Part shown: one piece after another, positions 33,213 to 41,969 of the stretch
How the letters are laid out: every line of letters starts with the position of its first letter
How positions within the stretch are numbered: position 1 is the first letter of the stretch
The notes under the pieces: model-generated
What the model saw: the letters and a program-made list of their open reading frames with translations, nothing else
What the model was told of the DNA's origin: nothing
Databases searched by the model: none
Assembly: GCA_963797675.1 (NCBI GenBank)
Contig: CAWCQQ010000006.1
Location: forward strand, 620,001 to 684,000
DNA from: DASQPR01 sp963797675
Lineage (GTDB): Bacteria; Actinomycetota; Actinomycetes; Mycobacteriales; Micromonosporaceae
Direction of reading: 5' to 3'
DNA length: 64,000 nucleotides
Made by a program: the position numbers and the translations under genes

Positions 33213-35450
33213 CTACTCGAACCGCGCCTGCTCGGTCCGGGTGATCCGGCCGAGGATCGGCAGACACGCCACGATGATCGCCACCGCGATCGCAAGGCTC
33301 GCGCCCAGCTCCGCGTAGTACGACCCGGCCGGGAGGGTGGGTACGTGCCGACCCGGTGCCAGCGCACGGGCCACCGGGTAGGCGAGGAGCAGCCCGACCG
33401 CGGCTGCCACCAGTGTCGCGATCACCAGCGGCAGGATCGTCTCCAGCAGCACCGTGCGGTAGAGCGCCCGGATCGGGGTGCCTGCCACGCGCAGCAGCGT
33501 GAACGCCCGCCGCCGTTCGACCAGGCTGCCAGTGATCGCCACGGCGAGGCTGATGCCGGCGATCAGTAGGGTGATCGCGGCAATGAGTACGACAACGCGC
33601 TGTACCTCCAGGTACAGCTCGGCGCGGGTCTGCGCAACCTCGGCGAAGGTCTGCGGGGCTTCGTCGTTGTTGATGTCGCCGGCGTACTCGGACAGCACGG
33701 TGCGGACCCGTTCCAAGGTAGCCGGTGAGTCGGTCGACACGACCAGGGCCATCAGATCCTTGCGCGTGACATCTCCGGTGACCGGCTCGCTCTGCGGCCC
33801 GAAGAACGGCAGACTCCGGTTCATCGACGCGACGTTGTCGGTGAACATCGCGTCGGTGTAGTCAGATGCCGCGGTGGCGCCGGCCGGACAGGTGCCGAAG
33901 GCGGGGATCTTCGCGAGGTCGGCGCACGACACAATGGTCTGCACGTGGAACGGGCCGGTGTTCTCGTCGAGGTAGAACGGTACGAGCGCGGTGCCACCGG
34001 CCGCGGTGACGCTGGCGAGTAGTGCCGCGGCCGGTGCCGGTGGTAGCCCGCGCGACGGTGAGGCCGGACCGCAGTGGCCGCTCGGGCATTTGCCGCCGGT
34101 CAGGAAGCCGACCCGCAGCGCCTGCGCGATCGAGGCGTCGGCGGTGGTGGACTGGGCGGCGATGGCGGCCGGCACGATGGCGGCGAGTGTGGTGCCGACC
34201 AGCACGGCGAGCACGATGCCGCTGACCGAACGGTACGCGGCTCGCGGGTTGTCGGAGAGCCGGCCCGCCGCGAGCAGTGACGAGCCGCCGCGGGCGTACC
34301 GGTGGAAGATCTTTGTCGCTACGGTGGTCAGCCACGGCCCGGCGATCATCATGCCGATCATGACCAGGGCCAGGCTGAGGACAGCTAGGCCGGGGTTGTG
34401 CCGGGTGGCCTGGGCGTTTTGCCGTAGTGGCACGACGAACAGTACGAGTCCGACGGCGAGTGGAATGGCGCGCCAGAACCGCGGGGGTGGTGGGGTGACG
34501 CGGCGGCTGACGCCCAGTGGCGAGATGCGTACCCGTCGCAGTGAGCTGAGGCATGCAATCGGCGGCCATCGCGGGCACGCCGATCAGCATGATCGCGTAC
34601 CCGGCCGGGGTCGGCGTGATGTCGGCGGCGAAGAACCGGAATCCGAGCAGCTTCAGGTCGACCAGTGCCGGTCGAAGTGCCGCGTACACACCGATACCGA
34701 CAGCGGCGCCGAGCAGTGCGCCGAGGACCGCGTCCACGCTGGCGATCACGTTGATCTGCCGGGCGGTTGCGCCGACCAGGCGCATCGCGGCGTAGCGTTC
34801 CTCGCGCCGACCCGCGGCCATCCGGGTTGCGGTGCCGATGAGTACGGCCATGGGTACCAGCAACGCGACCGCGCCGAGCGCGAACCCGAACCGGTAGAAC
34901 TGCGACGTCGACAGCCCGTGTGGCGCCTGGTCGATGGCGGAGACGTAACCGGTGGCGGGTATGGCGCGCAGCGTGTCGGGTGCATACCCGATGACGATCG
35001 CGAGCGCGTCCGGGCTCTGCAGACCGGCCGGGGCGATGGTGCCGGCGAGCGTGCCCGGGTACCGGTCGCCGAGTTCGTCGGCCGGCACGGTGGCCAGCAG
35101 GTGCGCGAGCGCCGGCGAGGCGTAGTACTGGCCGGGCCGTGGGCATCGTGGACAGGCCCGGAACCACCGGCGCTCCGGGTGTCAGCGTGGCCACGTCGAG
35201 CCGGTCGACGATCGTGGCCCTGGTAGGTGTCCTGGCGGTAGTTCCACAGCAGCGATCCGCTGGTGGCGCCCGGGTCCGGGTTGGTGCACTGCCAGCAGGC
35301 CTTGGCTACCGACGCCTGGTACCCCTGGTAGACGGCGAGCACGCTGAGCAGCAGGCCGACGCCGATCGCGACGGCCGCGGTGATGACCGCGAGCCGGACG
35401 AGTGCTTCGCGCCCGCTGCGCGCGGCGAGCCGTATCGCGAGCCGGAGCAT
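33213..35450 (-). pseudogene. MacB/FtsX-type ABC transporter permease with three frameshifts
   Basis: The gene can be followed across three frames. From ATG 35450 (MLRLAIRLAARSGREALVRL, first membrane helix) the frame is good to about 35220. The next stretch TIVDRLDVATLTPGAPVV is shifted by one base. Another shift near 35135 leads to GQYYASPALAHLL and the middle membrane helices to RPALVDLKLLGFRFF. A third shift near 34560 leads back to the original frame for the last third, ending in the FtsX C-terminal helices (RRRAFTLLRVAGTPIRALYRTVLLE) at 33213. All three shifts are in the same direction and sum to three. Together they encode a ~745-residue permease, normal for this family. It overlaps the ATPase stop by 1-3 nt. 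It is either a decayed permease or has clustered sequencing errors. Confidence 0.85.
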
Positions 35451-36127
35451 CAGACCTCCACACCCAGCGCGGTGACCAGTCCGTCGCGGACCATCACCTC
35501 GCGGTCGGCGTGCGCGGCCACCCGCACGTCATGCGTCACCAGCACCACTGCGCTGCCTTCGGCACGTGCGATGCCGACCATCAGGTCCATCACCTTCTCG
35601 CCGGTGAGTGAGTCGAGCGACCCGGTCGGCTCGTCGGCGAACAGGACCTTCGGTGCGGTCACCAGGGCCCGGCCGACCGCGACGCGCTGCGCCTGGCCGC
35701 CGGACAGCTCACCGGTCCGTCGCCGTTCCAGGCCGTCGAGCTCGAGCCGGGGGAACCACGCGCCGGCCCGCGCGTACGCAGCGCGGCGGGGTACGCCGTC
35801 GAGCAGCAGCGGGAGTGCGATGTTGTCGATCGCGGTCAGTTCCGGTACGAGCTGGCCGAACTGGAAGACAAAACCGAAGACGGTACGCCGTAGCTTGGTA
35901 CGTGCAGCGTCGGTCATCCGGTCGAGGCGCGTGCCGTCGAATGTGATGGTGCCGGATTCCGGCGGGAAGATGCCGGCCAGGCAGTGCAGCAGCGTGGACT
36001 TGCCGGAGCCGCTCGGACCGAGGATCGCCACGATCTCACCGGGCGCGATGTCGATGGTCGCACCGCGCAGCGCCGGCGTCACGCCGAACGATTTGGTCAC
36101 CTCACGCGCGGCGAGGATGGGAGTCAT
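35450..36127 (-). CDS. MacB-type ABC transporter ATP-binding protein
   Basis: From ATG 36127 the product has 225 residues. Walker A is GPSGSGKST, the Q-loop is FGFVFQFGQLVPELT, the signature is LSGGQAQRVAVGRALV, Walker B is VLFADEPTGSLD and the switch His is VLVTHDVRV. The sequence FADEPTGSLDS and the FtsX-like neighbour place it in the LolD/MacB class, which powers mechanotransmission or lipoprotein and peptide export. The start overlaps the PadR stop by 4 nt (ATGA). Its partner permease is frameshifted, so the ATPase may now be orphaned. A longer frame to 36910 is not supported. Confidence 0.9.
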   Translation of the reverse strand: MTPILAAREVTKSFGVTPALRGATIDIAPGEIVAILGPSGSGKSTLLHCLAGIFPPESGTITFDGTRLDRMTDAARTKLRRTVFGFVFQFGQLVPELTAIDNIALPLLLDGVPRRAAYARAGAWFPRLELDGLERRRTGELSGGQAQRVAVGRALVTAPKVLFADEPTGSLDSLTGEKVMDLMVGIARAEGSAVVLVTHDVRVAAHADREVMVRDGLVTALGVEV

Positions 36128-36660
36128 CGAACGATTTCCTTCCGGAGTTGGTCGAGCCGGGCGGCCGTGACGTCGATCCAGCGCAGGTCGGCTTCCAGGT
36201 GGTAGAGGCCGAAGTCGGCCAGGAGTGTGCGCGACAGCGGCCCGGCCTTGCGCATCGCGGTGAGCTCGCGCATGCAATCGAGGTGGGCGACGCGCTGCCG
36301 GTCGAGGTACTCCGCGGCCGGGCGGTCGGACAGCAGCGCGAGCACGACCTTGACGAAGAGCACCGCCTGCAGCGTCGGATCCGGCTTCTCCGGCTGGGTC
36401 AGCCACGCATCCAGGCGGGCGACGCCGTCGGCGGTGATCACGTACCGCTTGCGGTCCGGCCCGTCTCCCGGCTCGGCGCCGTGGACCGCGATGTGCCCGT
36501 CGCGTTCCAGACGCGACAGCGTGCCGTAGAGCTGCCCGAACGACAGTGGCTTGCCGTCGTTGCCGAACAGCTGGTCGTATTCGCGCTTGAGTTCGTAGCC
36601 GTGACTCGGCGCCGGCTCGAGCAGGCCGAGCAGCGTGGTCGGGATCGGAGTGATGGTCAC
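36124..36660 (-). CDS. PadR-family transcriptional regulator
   Basis: From GTG 36660 the product has 178 residues. TTLLGLLEPAPSHGYELKREYDQLF is the hallmark PadR winged-helix opening, SFGQLYGTLSRLERDGHIAV the recognition helix, and a long C-terminal helical dimerisation domain follows (KVVLALLSDRPAAEYLDRQR, LYHLEADLRWID). GTG 36669 was rejected as start because TATAGT (36673-36668) overlaps it and lies exactly 7 nt before GTG 36660, giving a leaderless transcript. It heads the operon PadR-ATPase-permease(pseudo), so it probably represses the transporter. Confidence 0.85.
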   Translation of the reverse strand: MTITPIPTTLLGLLEPAPSHGYELKREYDQLFGNDGKPLSFGQLYGTLSRLERDGHIAVHGAEPGDGPDRKRYVITADGVARLDAWLTQPEKPDPTLQAVLFVKVVLALLSDRPAAEYLDRQRVAHLDCMRELTAMRKAGPLSRTLLADFGLYHLEADLRWIDVTAARLDQLRKEIVR

Positions 36661-36683
36661 GCCCGTCACTATACTCTGAGCGT

Positions 36684-36938
36684 GTACTTCGAGGGAATAC
36701 CCTGATACGCGCCCGCGAAGCGGCTGGGGACGGAGAAGTCTCCATCCAGGGTGGAGCGACCACCATCAACCAGTACCTCGCCGCCGGCCTGATCGACGAA
36801 GTACGGCTGCACATCGTGCCGATCACGCTCGGTGCCGGTACGCGGCTGTTCGACGAAGTCCCGTCGCTGCGGCTCGAGCAGGTGGAGTCGCGCGCAGCGA
36901 ACTCGGTCACGCACCTGACCTATCGCGTACTGCCCTGA
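36684..36938 (+). pseudogene. C-terminal fragment of a dihydrofolate-reductase/RibD-C family protein
   Basis: The frame ending at TGA 36936-36938 reads SIQGGATTINQYLAAGLIDE, LHIVPITLGAGTRLFD and VTHLTYRVLP, the unmistakable last ~75 residues of the RibD C-terminal (DHFR-like) family. The N-terminal ~100 residues and any start codon are missing: upstream it runs into the PadR promoter without similarity. It is a 5'-truncated remnant. Confidence 0.85.
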
Positions 36939-37021
36939 CCCGCACGGCAGCGCCCCGTCCGGGCGGCTCACGAGATCAACGGCAGACCTCAGGATGGGCG
37001 TACGGGCGCCGTCATCCGAGC

Positions 37022-37960
37022 TCAGGCGTTCAGCGCGGCCCGAATCGCGGCGCCAAGGCCGCTGGTCGCCTTGTCGTTGACGAACACCGCTGCGGCGCGC
37101 GCGGCGTCGCGCCGGATGCCCAGCATCGAGCGGAACCCGGATGTGCTGCCGTCGTGCCCGAGGTACCCGGGCGGCCCGAGGCTCCAGCCGAGCCCCACCG
37201 AGCGCAGCGGGTCGAGCTGGGTGAGCGGCTGCTGTGCCGTCCGGATCGCCGCGCCGACCCGCGAATCCGGTGGCCGCAGGCTGGCGGTCAGGTACCGCAG
37301 CATGTCGCCCGCCGTGGACTCGACGCCGCCAGCGCCCCAGAGGTGGTGCGTCCACCGCGCCACCGGAGCGCCCCGCGCATTTCCCGGCAACGTGACGCCG
37401 CCACCCCGGCCGACGACACCGGTCAATTCCATGCCGAGCGGCGCGAACACGCGCTCGGCGAGCAGGTCCGGCAACGGCTGCCGGTCCGCGCGCTCCAGAA
37501 CGAGGCCCAGCAGCTGGTACCCGAAGTTGGAGTAATCATGATCCGCGACGGTCGAACGTCGGGGCGGAACCCGGCGTAGTTCCTGCTCCGCAATCTCGGC
37601 GGTGAGAAACGCGTACGGATCCGGCGCCCCGGGTACGTGTGACGGTGACAGCCGCGGCAGACCGGACGTGTGCGTGGCCAGCTCACCGATGGTGATCTCG
37701 CCGTTTGCACCGGCGTCCAGCCAGCGCCCGATCTCGTCGCCCAGCGCGACGATCCCGTCGTCGACCAGCGAGGCGAGCACGGTACCGGTCATCGTCTTCG
37801 TGATCGACCCGATCTCGAACCGGGCGTCGTCGGATGCACCCTCGACACGGCTGCAGGCCGATTCGGCGTCGGCCGCGGCGACCGCGATCGCCGCGCCGGG
37901 TGGCAGACCTGGCCGGAGCGCTGCCATCAGGGTCACGACGGTCGTCTCGGCCCAGCTCAC
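37022..37960 (-). CDS. serine hydrolase, beta-lactamase/D-aminopeptidase fold (class C-like)
   Basis: A 312-residue protein without an obvious signal peptide. The S-x-x-K nucleophile motif is GSITKTM (Ser52, Lys55), the Y-x-N motif is DYSNFGYQ (Tyr143, Asn145), and a third motif HDGSTSGF (around 280) replaces the K-T-G box with H-D-G, as usual for the EstB/LACTB-like serine hydrolases. Substrates range from esters to D-peptides and cannot be decided here. GTG 37960 is preceded by TAGGAT at 6 nt (leaderless pattern). It is a single-gene unit. Confidence 0.85.
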   Translation of the reverse strand: MSWAETTVVTLMAALRPGLPPGAAIAVAAADAESACSRVEGASDDARFEIGSITKTMTGTVLASLVDDGIVALGDEIGRWLDAGANGEITIGELATHTSGLPRLSPSHVPGAPDPYAFLTAEIAEQELRRVPPRRSTVADHDYSNFGYQLLGLVLERADRQPLPDLLAERVFAPLGMELTGVVGRGGGVTLPGNARGAPVARWTHHLWGAGGVESTAGDMLRYLTASLRPPDSRVGAAIRTAQQPLTQLDPLRSVGLGWSLGPPGYLGHDGSTSGFRSMLGIRRDAARAAAVFVNDKATSGLGAAIRAALNA

Positions 37961-38036
37961 ACCGGCATCCTACGAGAAGATATCCGAAGCGACGGCAGTC
38001 GGTCCGCGACCGAACTCCGATCGCACCTGTCCGACC

Positions 38037-38174
38037 CGCAGCTACGATCACGCCGCGCCGCAGTGGGTCGGCCTCCTCGTGATGATTGGATACGCCGTGG
38101 TGATGGGCGGTATCGGGATCGCGCTCGCCCGCAGGCGCGACATCAGCGAACGCCCTGGGTGGGCGCAGTGGTGA
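38037..38174 (+). pseudogene. possible C-terminal tail of an ABC-2 type permease
   Basis: The frame ending at TGA 38172 reads APQWVGLLVMIGYAVVMGGI and then ALARRRDIS: one last membrane helix followed by the [RK]RRD-[IV] end typical of ABC-2 permeases. Nothing upstream continues the protein, and the fragment runs into the DUF899 gene on the other strand. A short independent membrane peptide starting at ATG 38082 or 38085 cannot be excluded. Confidence 0.4.
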
Positions 38175-38844
38175 CGGCCGGGCGGGTCCACTGGGGGATC
38201 GGACGCCCGTCGCGGCGAAACCAGCTCTGCGTAGGGTCCTGTGGCCAGCCCTCGGGTGAGTTCTCCCACTCCTCCTGGCGGCCGTAGACCGTCAGGTCGA
38301 GGAGTTGCAGCGCTGGCATCATCGCCTCGCAGCCGCGCCCGTCGGTCTCGTAGGTCTGGAAGACTCGGTCGCCGACCCGCAGGTAGCAGGTGATCCAGCC
38401 GTCTGCGATGCCGGGCGCATCGACGCCGTGCAGCGAGTACCACGGCATCCGGTAGCCCATGAACTGCCGGTACGGCGCGAACTGTGGGTACGGTCCCTGG
38501 CACCAGATCGCGTAGGTGACCCCGCGAGCCTCCAGATACGTCGCATCCTGGAAGTTCCACACGGTCGCCGTACACCCGTGGCATTGGTCCTCGAACGGCT
38601 TACCGGCGTGCCACATATGCCTGCACACCAGCAGTTGCTCGCGCCCGGAGAACATGTCCAGGATCGAAGTCGCGCCCTGCTCACCGATCAACTCGACGGT
38701 CGCGTCGACCTCGGTCATCGGCAGCCGCCGGCGGTTCGCGGCGATCGCGTCACCGGCGCGGGTGTGCGCCTTCTCCCGGACCAGCAGTTCTGCTCGCTGG
38801 CGCAGCCAGGTTTCGCGGTCAACGATCTCGGGGGTTGCGGTCAT
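38143..38844 (-). CDS. DUF899-family (thioredoxin-like) protein
   Basis: From ATG 38844 (AAGGAG 7 nt upstream) the product has 233 residues. ETWLRQRAELLVREKAHTRAGD, RRRLPMTEVD and LVCRHMWH, followed by QCHGCTATVWNF, are the standard DUF899 landmarks. The family adopts a thioredoxin fold but the Cys pair is C-x-x-C (CHGC). Its biochemical role is unknown. It is divergent from an ECF sigma factor gene with only ~110 nt between them, which suggests it is a sigma target. Confidence 0.8.
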   Translation of the reverse strand: MTATPEIVDRETWLRQRAELLVREKAHTRAGDAIAANRRRLPMTEVDATVELIGEQGATSILDMFSGREQLLVCRHMWHAGKPFEDQCHGCTATVWNFQDATYLEARGVTYAIWCQGPYPQFAPYRQFMGYRMPWYSLHGVDAPGIADGWITCYLRVGDRVFQTYETDGRGCEAMMPALQLLDLTVYGRQEEWENSPEGWPQDPTQSWFRRDGRPIPQWTRPAVTTAPTQGVR

Positions 38845-38870
38845 GGGTGGCTCCTTCGACGTGATACGGA

Positions 38871-38938
38871 CTGTCATCAGTACTGACGAGTGAACTGCCG
38901 TTCTGTCATCGGTCGTATCGTCGGTACGGTAATACCGT
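38871..38938. promoter_or_regulatory. divergent promoter with direct repeat CTGTCATC and a small dyad
   Basis: CTGTCATC occurs at 38871-38878 and again at 38903-38910, 32 bp apart. ACGGTA-A-TACCGT forms a dyad at 38926-38938. These lie between DUF899 and the ECF sigma factor gene and may be sigma -35-like or operator elements. Confidence 0.4.
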
Positions 38939-38953
38939 GTTCCGGGCAGGGGG

Positions 38954-39871
38954 TTGATGATTATGAAGAGGTCCGGCGACTGGCTGGAGGGCGCGTACGA
39001 CGAGCACCGCCGTGACCTGCACGCCCACTGCTACCGCCTCGCCGGCAACGTGGCGGACGCCGACGACCTGGTGCAGGAGACGTACCTGCGGGCGTGGAAG
39101 GCACGCGACGCCTTCGAGGGGCGTGCGTCCACGCGGACCTGGCTGTATCGGATCGCAACCAACACGTTCCTCGACAGCCGCAAGGCGGCCGCCCGCCGGG
39201 CGGTTCCTGCCGGCGACATCCTCGAGTGCAGCACCGAGATCGGGCCGTACCCCGACACACTCCTCGATGCGGATCCGCAGCAGACCCAGGCCACCAGCGA
39301 GATGGTGGAGCTGGCGCTCATCGCTGCGCTCATGCACCTGCCGGCGCGCCAGCGGGCCGCCTTCGTGCTCCGCGACGTGTCCGGCTGGACTCCGGCGGAG
39401 ACCGCCGAGGCTCTCGAGGTGACGGTGCCGGCCGTCAACAGCCTCATCCAGCGCGCCCGCGAGACGGTGCGTCGCCATGCACCCAGCGATCCACGCCAAT
39501 GGCGCCGTCCCTACCTCACCGCTCAGGACAAGGACATCCTGCGCCGCTACTTGGCCACGACCGATCCACGGGAACTGGTCGAACTACTCGCCGAAGACGT
39601 ACGCATCACCATGCCCCCGGACCCGCCAGTGATCGGGCGCGATGCCGCCGTAACGTTCCTGCTCAGGCCGTTGGACTGGCGTTCGTTCCCCACCTCGGCC
39701 AACGGGCGTCCGGCGGCACTTCACTACCTCCGCGCCTCCGGCAGTCCCCGGTACGACGCATTGGTCGTCGACGTCCTGCGGATCGTCGGCGGACGGATCG
39801 CTGAGTCCAACGCCTTCGTCGGCTCTCACCATGTCATCGCCTTCGGCATGCCGCCAACGCTCGATCCGTGA
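38954..39871 (+). CDS. ECF sigma factor with C-terminal SnoaL-like domain
   Basis: A 305-residue sigma factor. Region 2: LHAHCYRLAGNVADADDLVQETYLRAWKARDAF (about 22-54). Region 4: LPARQRAAFVLRDVSGWTPAETAEALEVTVPAVNSLIQRARETV (about 128-172). The remaining ~130 residues form a SnoaL/NTF2-like domain (YLATTDPRELVELLAEDVRITMPPDP, AVTFLLRPLDW, DALVVDVLRIVGGRIAESNAF), as in actinobacterial SigG/SigJ-type ECFs in which the extra domain modulates activity instead of an anti-sigma factor. The start is ATG 38954 or 38960. It is divergent from DUF899. Confidence 0.9.
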   Translation: MMIMKRSGDWLEGAYDEHRRDLHAHCYRLAGNVADADDLVQETYLRAWKARDAFEGRASTRTWLYRIATNTFLDSRKAAARRAVPAGDILECSTEIGPYPDTLLDADPQQTQATSEMVELALIAALMHLPARQRAAFVLRDVSGWTPAETAEALEVTVPAVNSLIQRARETVRRHAPSDPRQWRRPYLTAQDKDILRRYLATTDPRELVELLAEDVRITMPPDPPVIGRDAAVTFLLRPLDWRSFPTSANGRPAALHYLRASGSPRYDALVVDVLRIVGGRIAESNAFVGSHHVIAFGMPPTLDP

Positions 39872-39885
39872 GTCCCAGCCTACCG

Positions 39886-40212
39886 TCAGGTTGTCGGGTT
39901 CTCGGCGGTGCGTTTGAGGATCTGCAGGCGCTCCTCCCAGGTCGATGCCAGCGTCGTCATCCACGAAGCGGTCGCGACCAGCCGCGCGGGCTCGATGCTG
40001 AACAGGACCTCGCGGCCGGCGCGACGGTTGGTGACGAGCTGCGATCGTACGAGCACGGCCAGGTGAGCGACAACGGCCTGACGTGACACGGGCATGTCGC
40101 GGGCAAGTGTCGTCGCGCTGGCGGCGGTGCGCTCGGCCAACGCCTGGAACAATTGTCGCCGGGTGGGATCCGCGAGGGCCGCGAAGACGTCGTCGATAAC
40201 GCTTGCGGTCAT
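39886..40212 (-). CDS. ArsR-family transcriptional regulator
   Basis: A 108-residue winged helix: VFAALADPTRRQLFQALAERTAASATTLARDMPVSRQAVVAHLAVLV is the ArsR core, with a wing RAGREVLFSIEP. No metal-binding Cys box is present, as in the non-metal ArsR proteins that accompany SRPBCC genes. It overlaps the SRPBCC gene by 4 nt and is its downstream partner. A 20-bp inverted repeat upstream of the pair is the probable operator. Confidence 0.9.
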   Translation of the reverse strand: MTASVIDDVFAALADPTRRQLFQALAERTAASATTLARDMPVSRQAVVAHLAVLVRSQLVTNRRAGREVLFSIEPARLVATASWMTTLASTWEERLQILKRTAENPTT

Positions 40213-40655
40213 TGCTCGGCCCGAGTCTTGAGGTTGTCGAGCTCCTCCGACCAGCCGGCGGTGTTGCTGTCGAGGCCCGAAGTGCGTACGGATTCGGGTG
40301 CTTCCAGCGCCGCGAATCCACTTTCGGTCACGGTGACTTCGACGCTGTCGGCGCGCGGTGTCAGGGTGAACTCGACCAATGTGGTGTTGCCCGCTGTGAG
40401 GGCCTCGCCCGGGAAGTTACTTGCCCAGCGGAAGGCCGCGTAGACCTGCGGATCGACGCGTACGACCTCGATAGGAAAGCTGCCCCAGGTTTCGGACGTG
40501 CGCATGACCTGATGGCCTGGTGTGTGGTCGATCGGCTGTGGCACTGCGGTCGGGACCCACCAGCCGGGCTCTGTGACGAGGCTCCAGACGCGGTCCAGGC
40601 TGGCGTTGATCGTGACCGTCTGCACGATGCGGTCCGTGTCGGTGTGCGAGGTCAT
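40209..40655 (-). CDS. SRPBCC/AHSA1-domain protein
   Basis: From ATG 40655 the product has 148 residues. VTINASLDRVWSLVTEPGWWVP is the standard start of the AHSA1-type helix-grip fold, followed by VDPQVYAAFRWASNFPGEAL, TLVEFTLTPRADSVEVTVTESGF and a C-terminal helix with GWSEELDNLKTRAE. Such proteins bind hydrophobic ligands in a deep cavity. It is first in a two-gene operon with ArsR, a very common actinobacterial pair. A frame extension to 40745 was rejected because it overlaps the operator. Confidence 0.85.
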   Translation of the reverse strand: MTSHTDTDRIVQTVTINASLDRVWSLVTEPGWWVPTAVPQPIDHTPGHQVMRTSETWGSFPIEVVRVDPQVYAAFRWASNFPGEALTAGNTTLVEFTLTPRADSVEVTVTESGFAALEAPESVRTSGLDSNTAGWSEELDNLKTRAEQ

Positions 40656-40683
40656 GGCAGTCTCCGTGGTTGAGGTCTCATCA

Positions 40684-40736
40684 ATGTGCAACTCAACGCT
40701 TGCACATGTGGTCGCGATGTGCAAGCGTTGAGTTGC
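40684..40736. promoter_or_regulatory. 20-bp perfect inverted repeat, probable ArsR operator
   Basis: GCAACTCAACGCTTGCACAT (40688-40707) and its exact complement (40717-40736) flank a 9-nt spacer. A third half-site ATGTGCA at 40684-40690 forms a further dyad with TGCACAT at 40701-40707. It lies just upstream of the SRPBCC-ArsR operon, so two dimers could bind. Confidence 0.85.
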
Positions 40737-40778
40737 AGCTCGCAAATATCACGGGCACGACGGAGATTCCGGGGACGG

Positions 40779-41792
40779 TCAGCGGCAGATCTCCGGCATG
40801 GGCGTACGGGCGGCGGCGACGCCGAGCGGTGGCAGGCCCAGGCAGCCTTCGATCGTGCGCAGCAGCGTGTAGTGGTCGACGACTTCGGTGGCCCGGCCGG
40901 GTGTGACGCCCTGTCCGACGATGATGGTCGGGATGATGTTCGGGCCGGCACTGTCGTCCTCGTCGAACGTGACCACGAGCAGGCTGTGGTGGGTTGTTGC
41001 CCAGGCGGCGTACGCGGTCATGTTCGCCCGTAGCCACGCGTCGCCGGTGGCGATCGAGCAGTTGTGCATGTCGTGGCACAGGTTCGGTACGACGAAGGAC
41101 ACGGTGGGCAGCAGATCGTAGTCGGTCGGGAATGTGCTGTAGGGCTGGTTGACGGTCGGCGGCAGATCCGTGAAGTTGGTCCAGGGGGCGTGTTTGCGGG
41201 CGTAATCCCCGCTGGAGCAGCCCAGGTAGCCGGCGTGCGGTAGCGATTCGGCGTACCCGATGAAGCTGTGGCCGCTGTCGAGGACTTGGCGCGCGAGATT
41301 GCTGCCGGCGAATGTGTTCGGGCAGGAGTCATTGCCGATGCCGTGCGTGCTTCCCGAGAACAGCGCCAGATAGTTCGGCTCGCTGGGATGGGTGATCGCG
41401 TACGACCGGGTGTAGGACACGCCGCGTGCGGCCAGGGCGTCGAATGCGGGTGCTCGACCGGATCCGAGGATCTGTCGGCTGCCGTGATTTTCGAAGACGA
41501 CCACGACGATGTGCGCCGGTGCCGATCCCGTCAACGGCGGTGTCGTGCCTGGCCCCGGCGACCCGGTGGCGGCCTGCGTGCCGGTGGGTTGTGAACCGGC
41601 GATGGCCGACGGGACCGCGGTGGGCAGTGGCGTTCCGGCGGGTGAGCCGCATCCACTGAGCAGCACCGCCGCGAGGATTGCCGCCAGCGCCGCCGTCGCG
41701 GCCCCGGCGCGACGGCGACCGCACGAAGGCGGCGGAGTGCGACGTGCACACACTCTGACGAATGCGGAACGGCCAGTCAGATCGATGCCCAT
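40779..41792 (-). CDS. secreted phosphoesterase-family lipoprotein (acid phosphatase/phospholipase C-like)
   Basis: From ATG 41792 the product has 337 residues. A basic, then hydrophobic leader ends in the lipobox LLSGC, so it should be lipid-anchored on the outside. The phosphoesterase-family (PF04185-type) landmarks are IVVVVFENHG, THPSEPNYLALFSGSTHG, GYAESLP and VVTFDEDDS (metal and phosphate ligands). It probably hydrolyses phosphomonoesters or phospholipids. GGGAGG lies 10 nt upstream; a longer frame to 41951 is not needed. It is single-gene, between the ArsR and TetR units. Confidence 0.85.
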   Translation of the reverse strand: MGIDLTGRSAFVRVCARRTPPPSCGRRRAGAATAALAAILAAVLLSGCGSPAGTPLPTAVPSAIAGSQPTGTQAATGSPGPGTTPPLTGSAPAHIVVVVFENHGSRQILGSGRAPAFDALAARGVSYTRSYAITHPSEPNYLALFSGSTHGIGNDSCPNTFAGSNLARQVLDSGHSFIGYAESLPHAGYLGCSSGDYARKHAPWTNFTDLPPTVNQPYSTFPTDYDLLPTVSFVVPNLCHDMHNCSIATGDAWLRANMTAYAAWATTHHSLLVVTFDEDDSAGPNIIPTIIVGQGVTPGRATEVVDHYTLLRTIEGCLGLPPLGVAAARTPMPEICR

Positions 41793-41969
41793 CGCTCCGA
41801 TGCCTCCCGTTCGTCCGCACCGCCGGTCGAGATCAAGAAACCCGCCGGCCGTGGTCTCGACCACTTCTCCTACAGCATGTAGTACCAGGCTACCCGGCGA
41901 CGGGCCGCGCTCGCCGCCCTCCGAGCCGATCCGGGTGGGAGCGGATGTCACGCTGCTGGCGCGGCGGTA

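Noticed and set aside
33213..35450. Programmed ribosomal frameshifting in the ABC permease
   Set aside because: Three independent shifts with no slippery heptamers in a permease family not known for frameshifting; decay or sequence error is more likely.
35450..36910. 486-residue version of the ABC ATPase and 26474-27634, 53326-54453 and similar long opposite-strand frames
   Set aside because: These are shadow frames of high-GC genes: Arg/Pro/Gly-rich, no family motifs, overlapping well-supported genes on the other strand.
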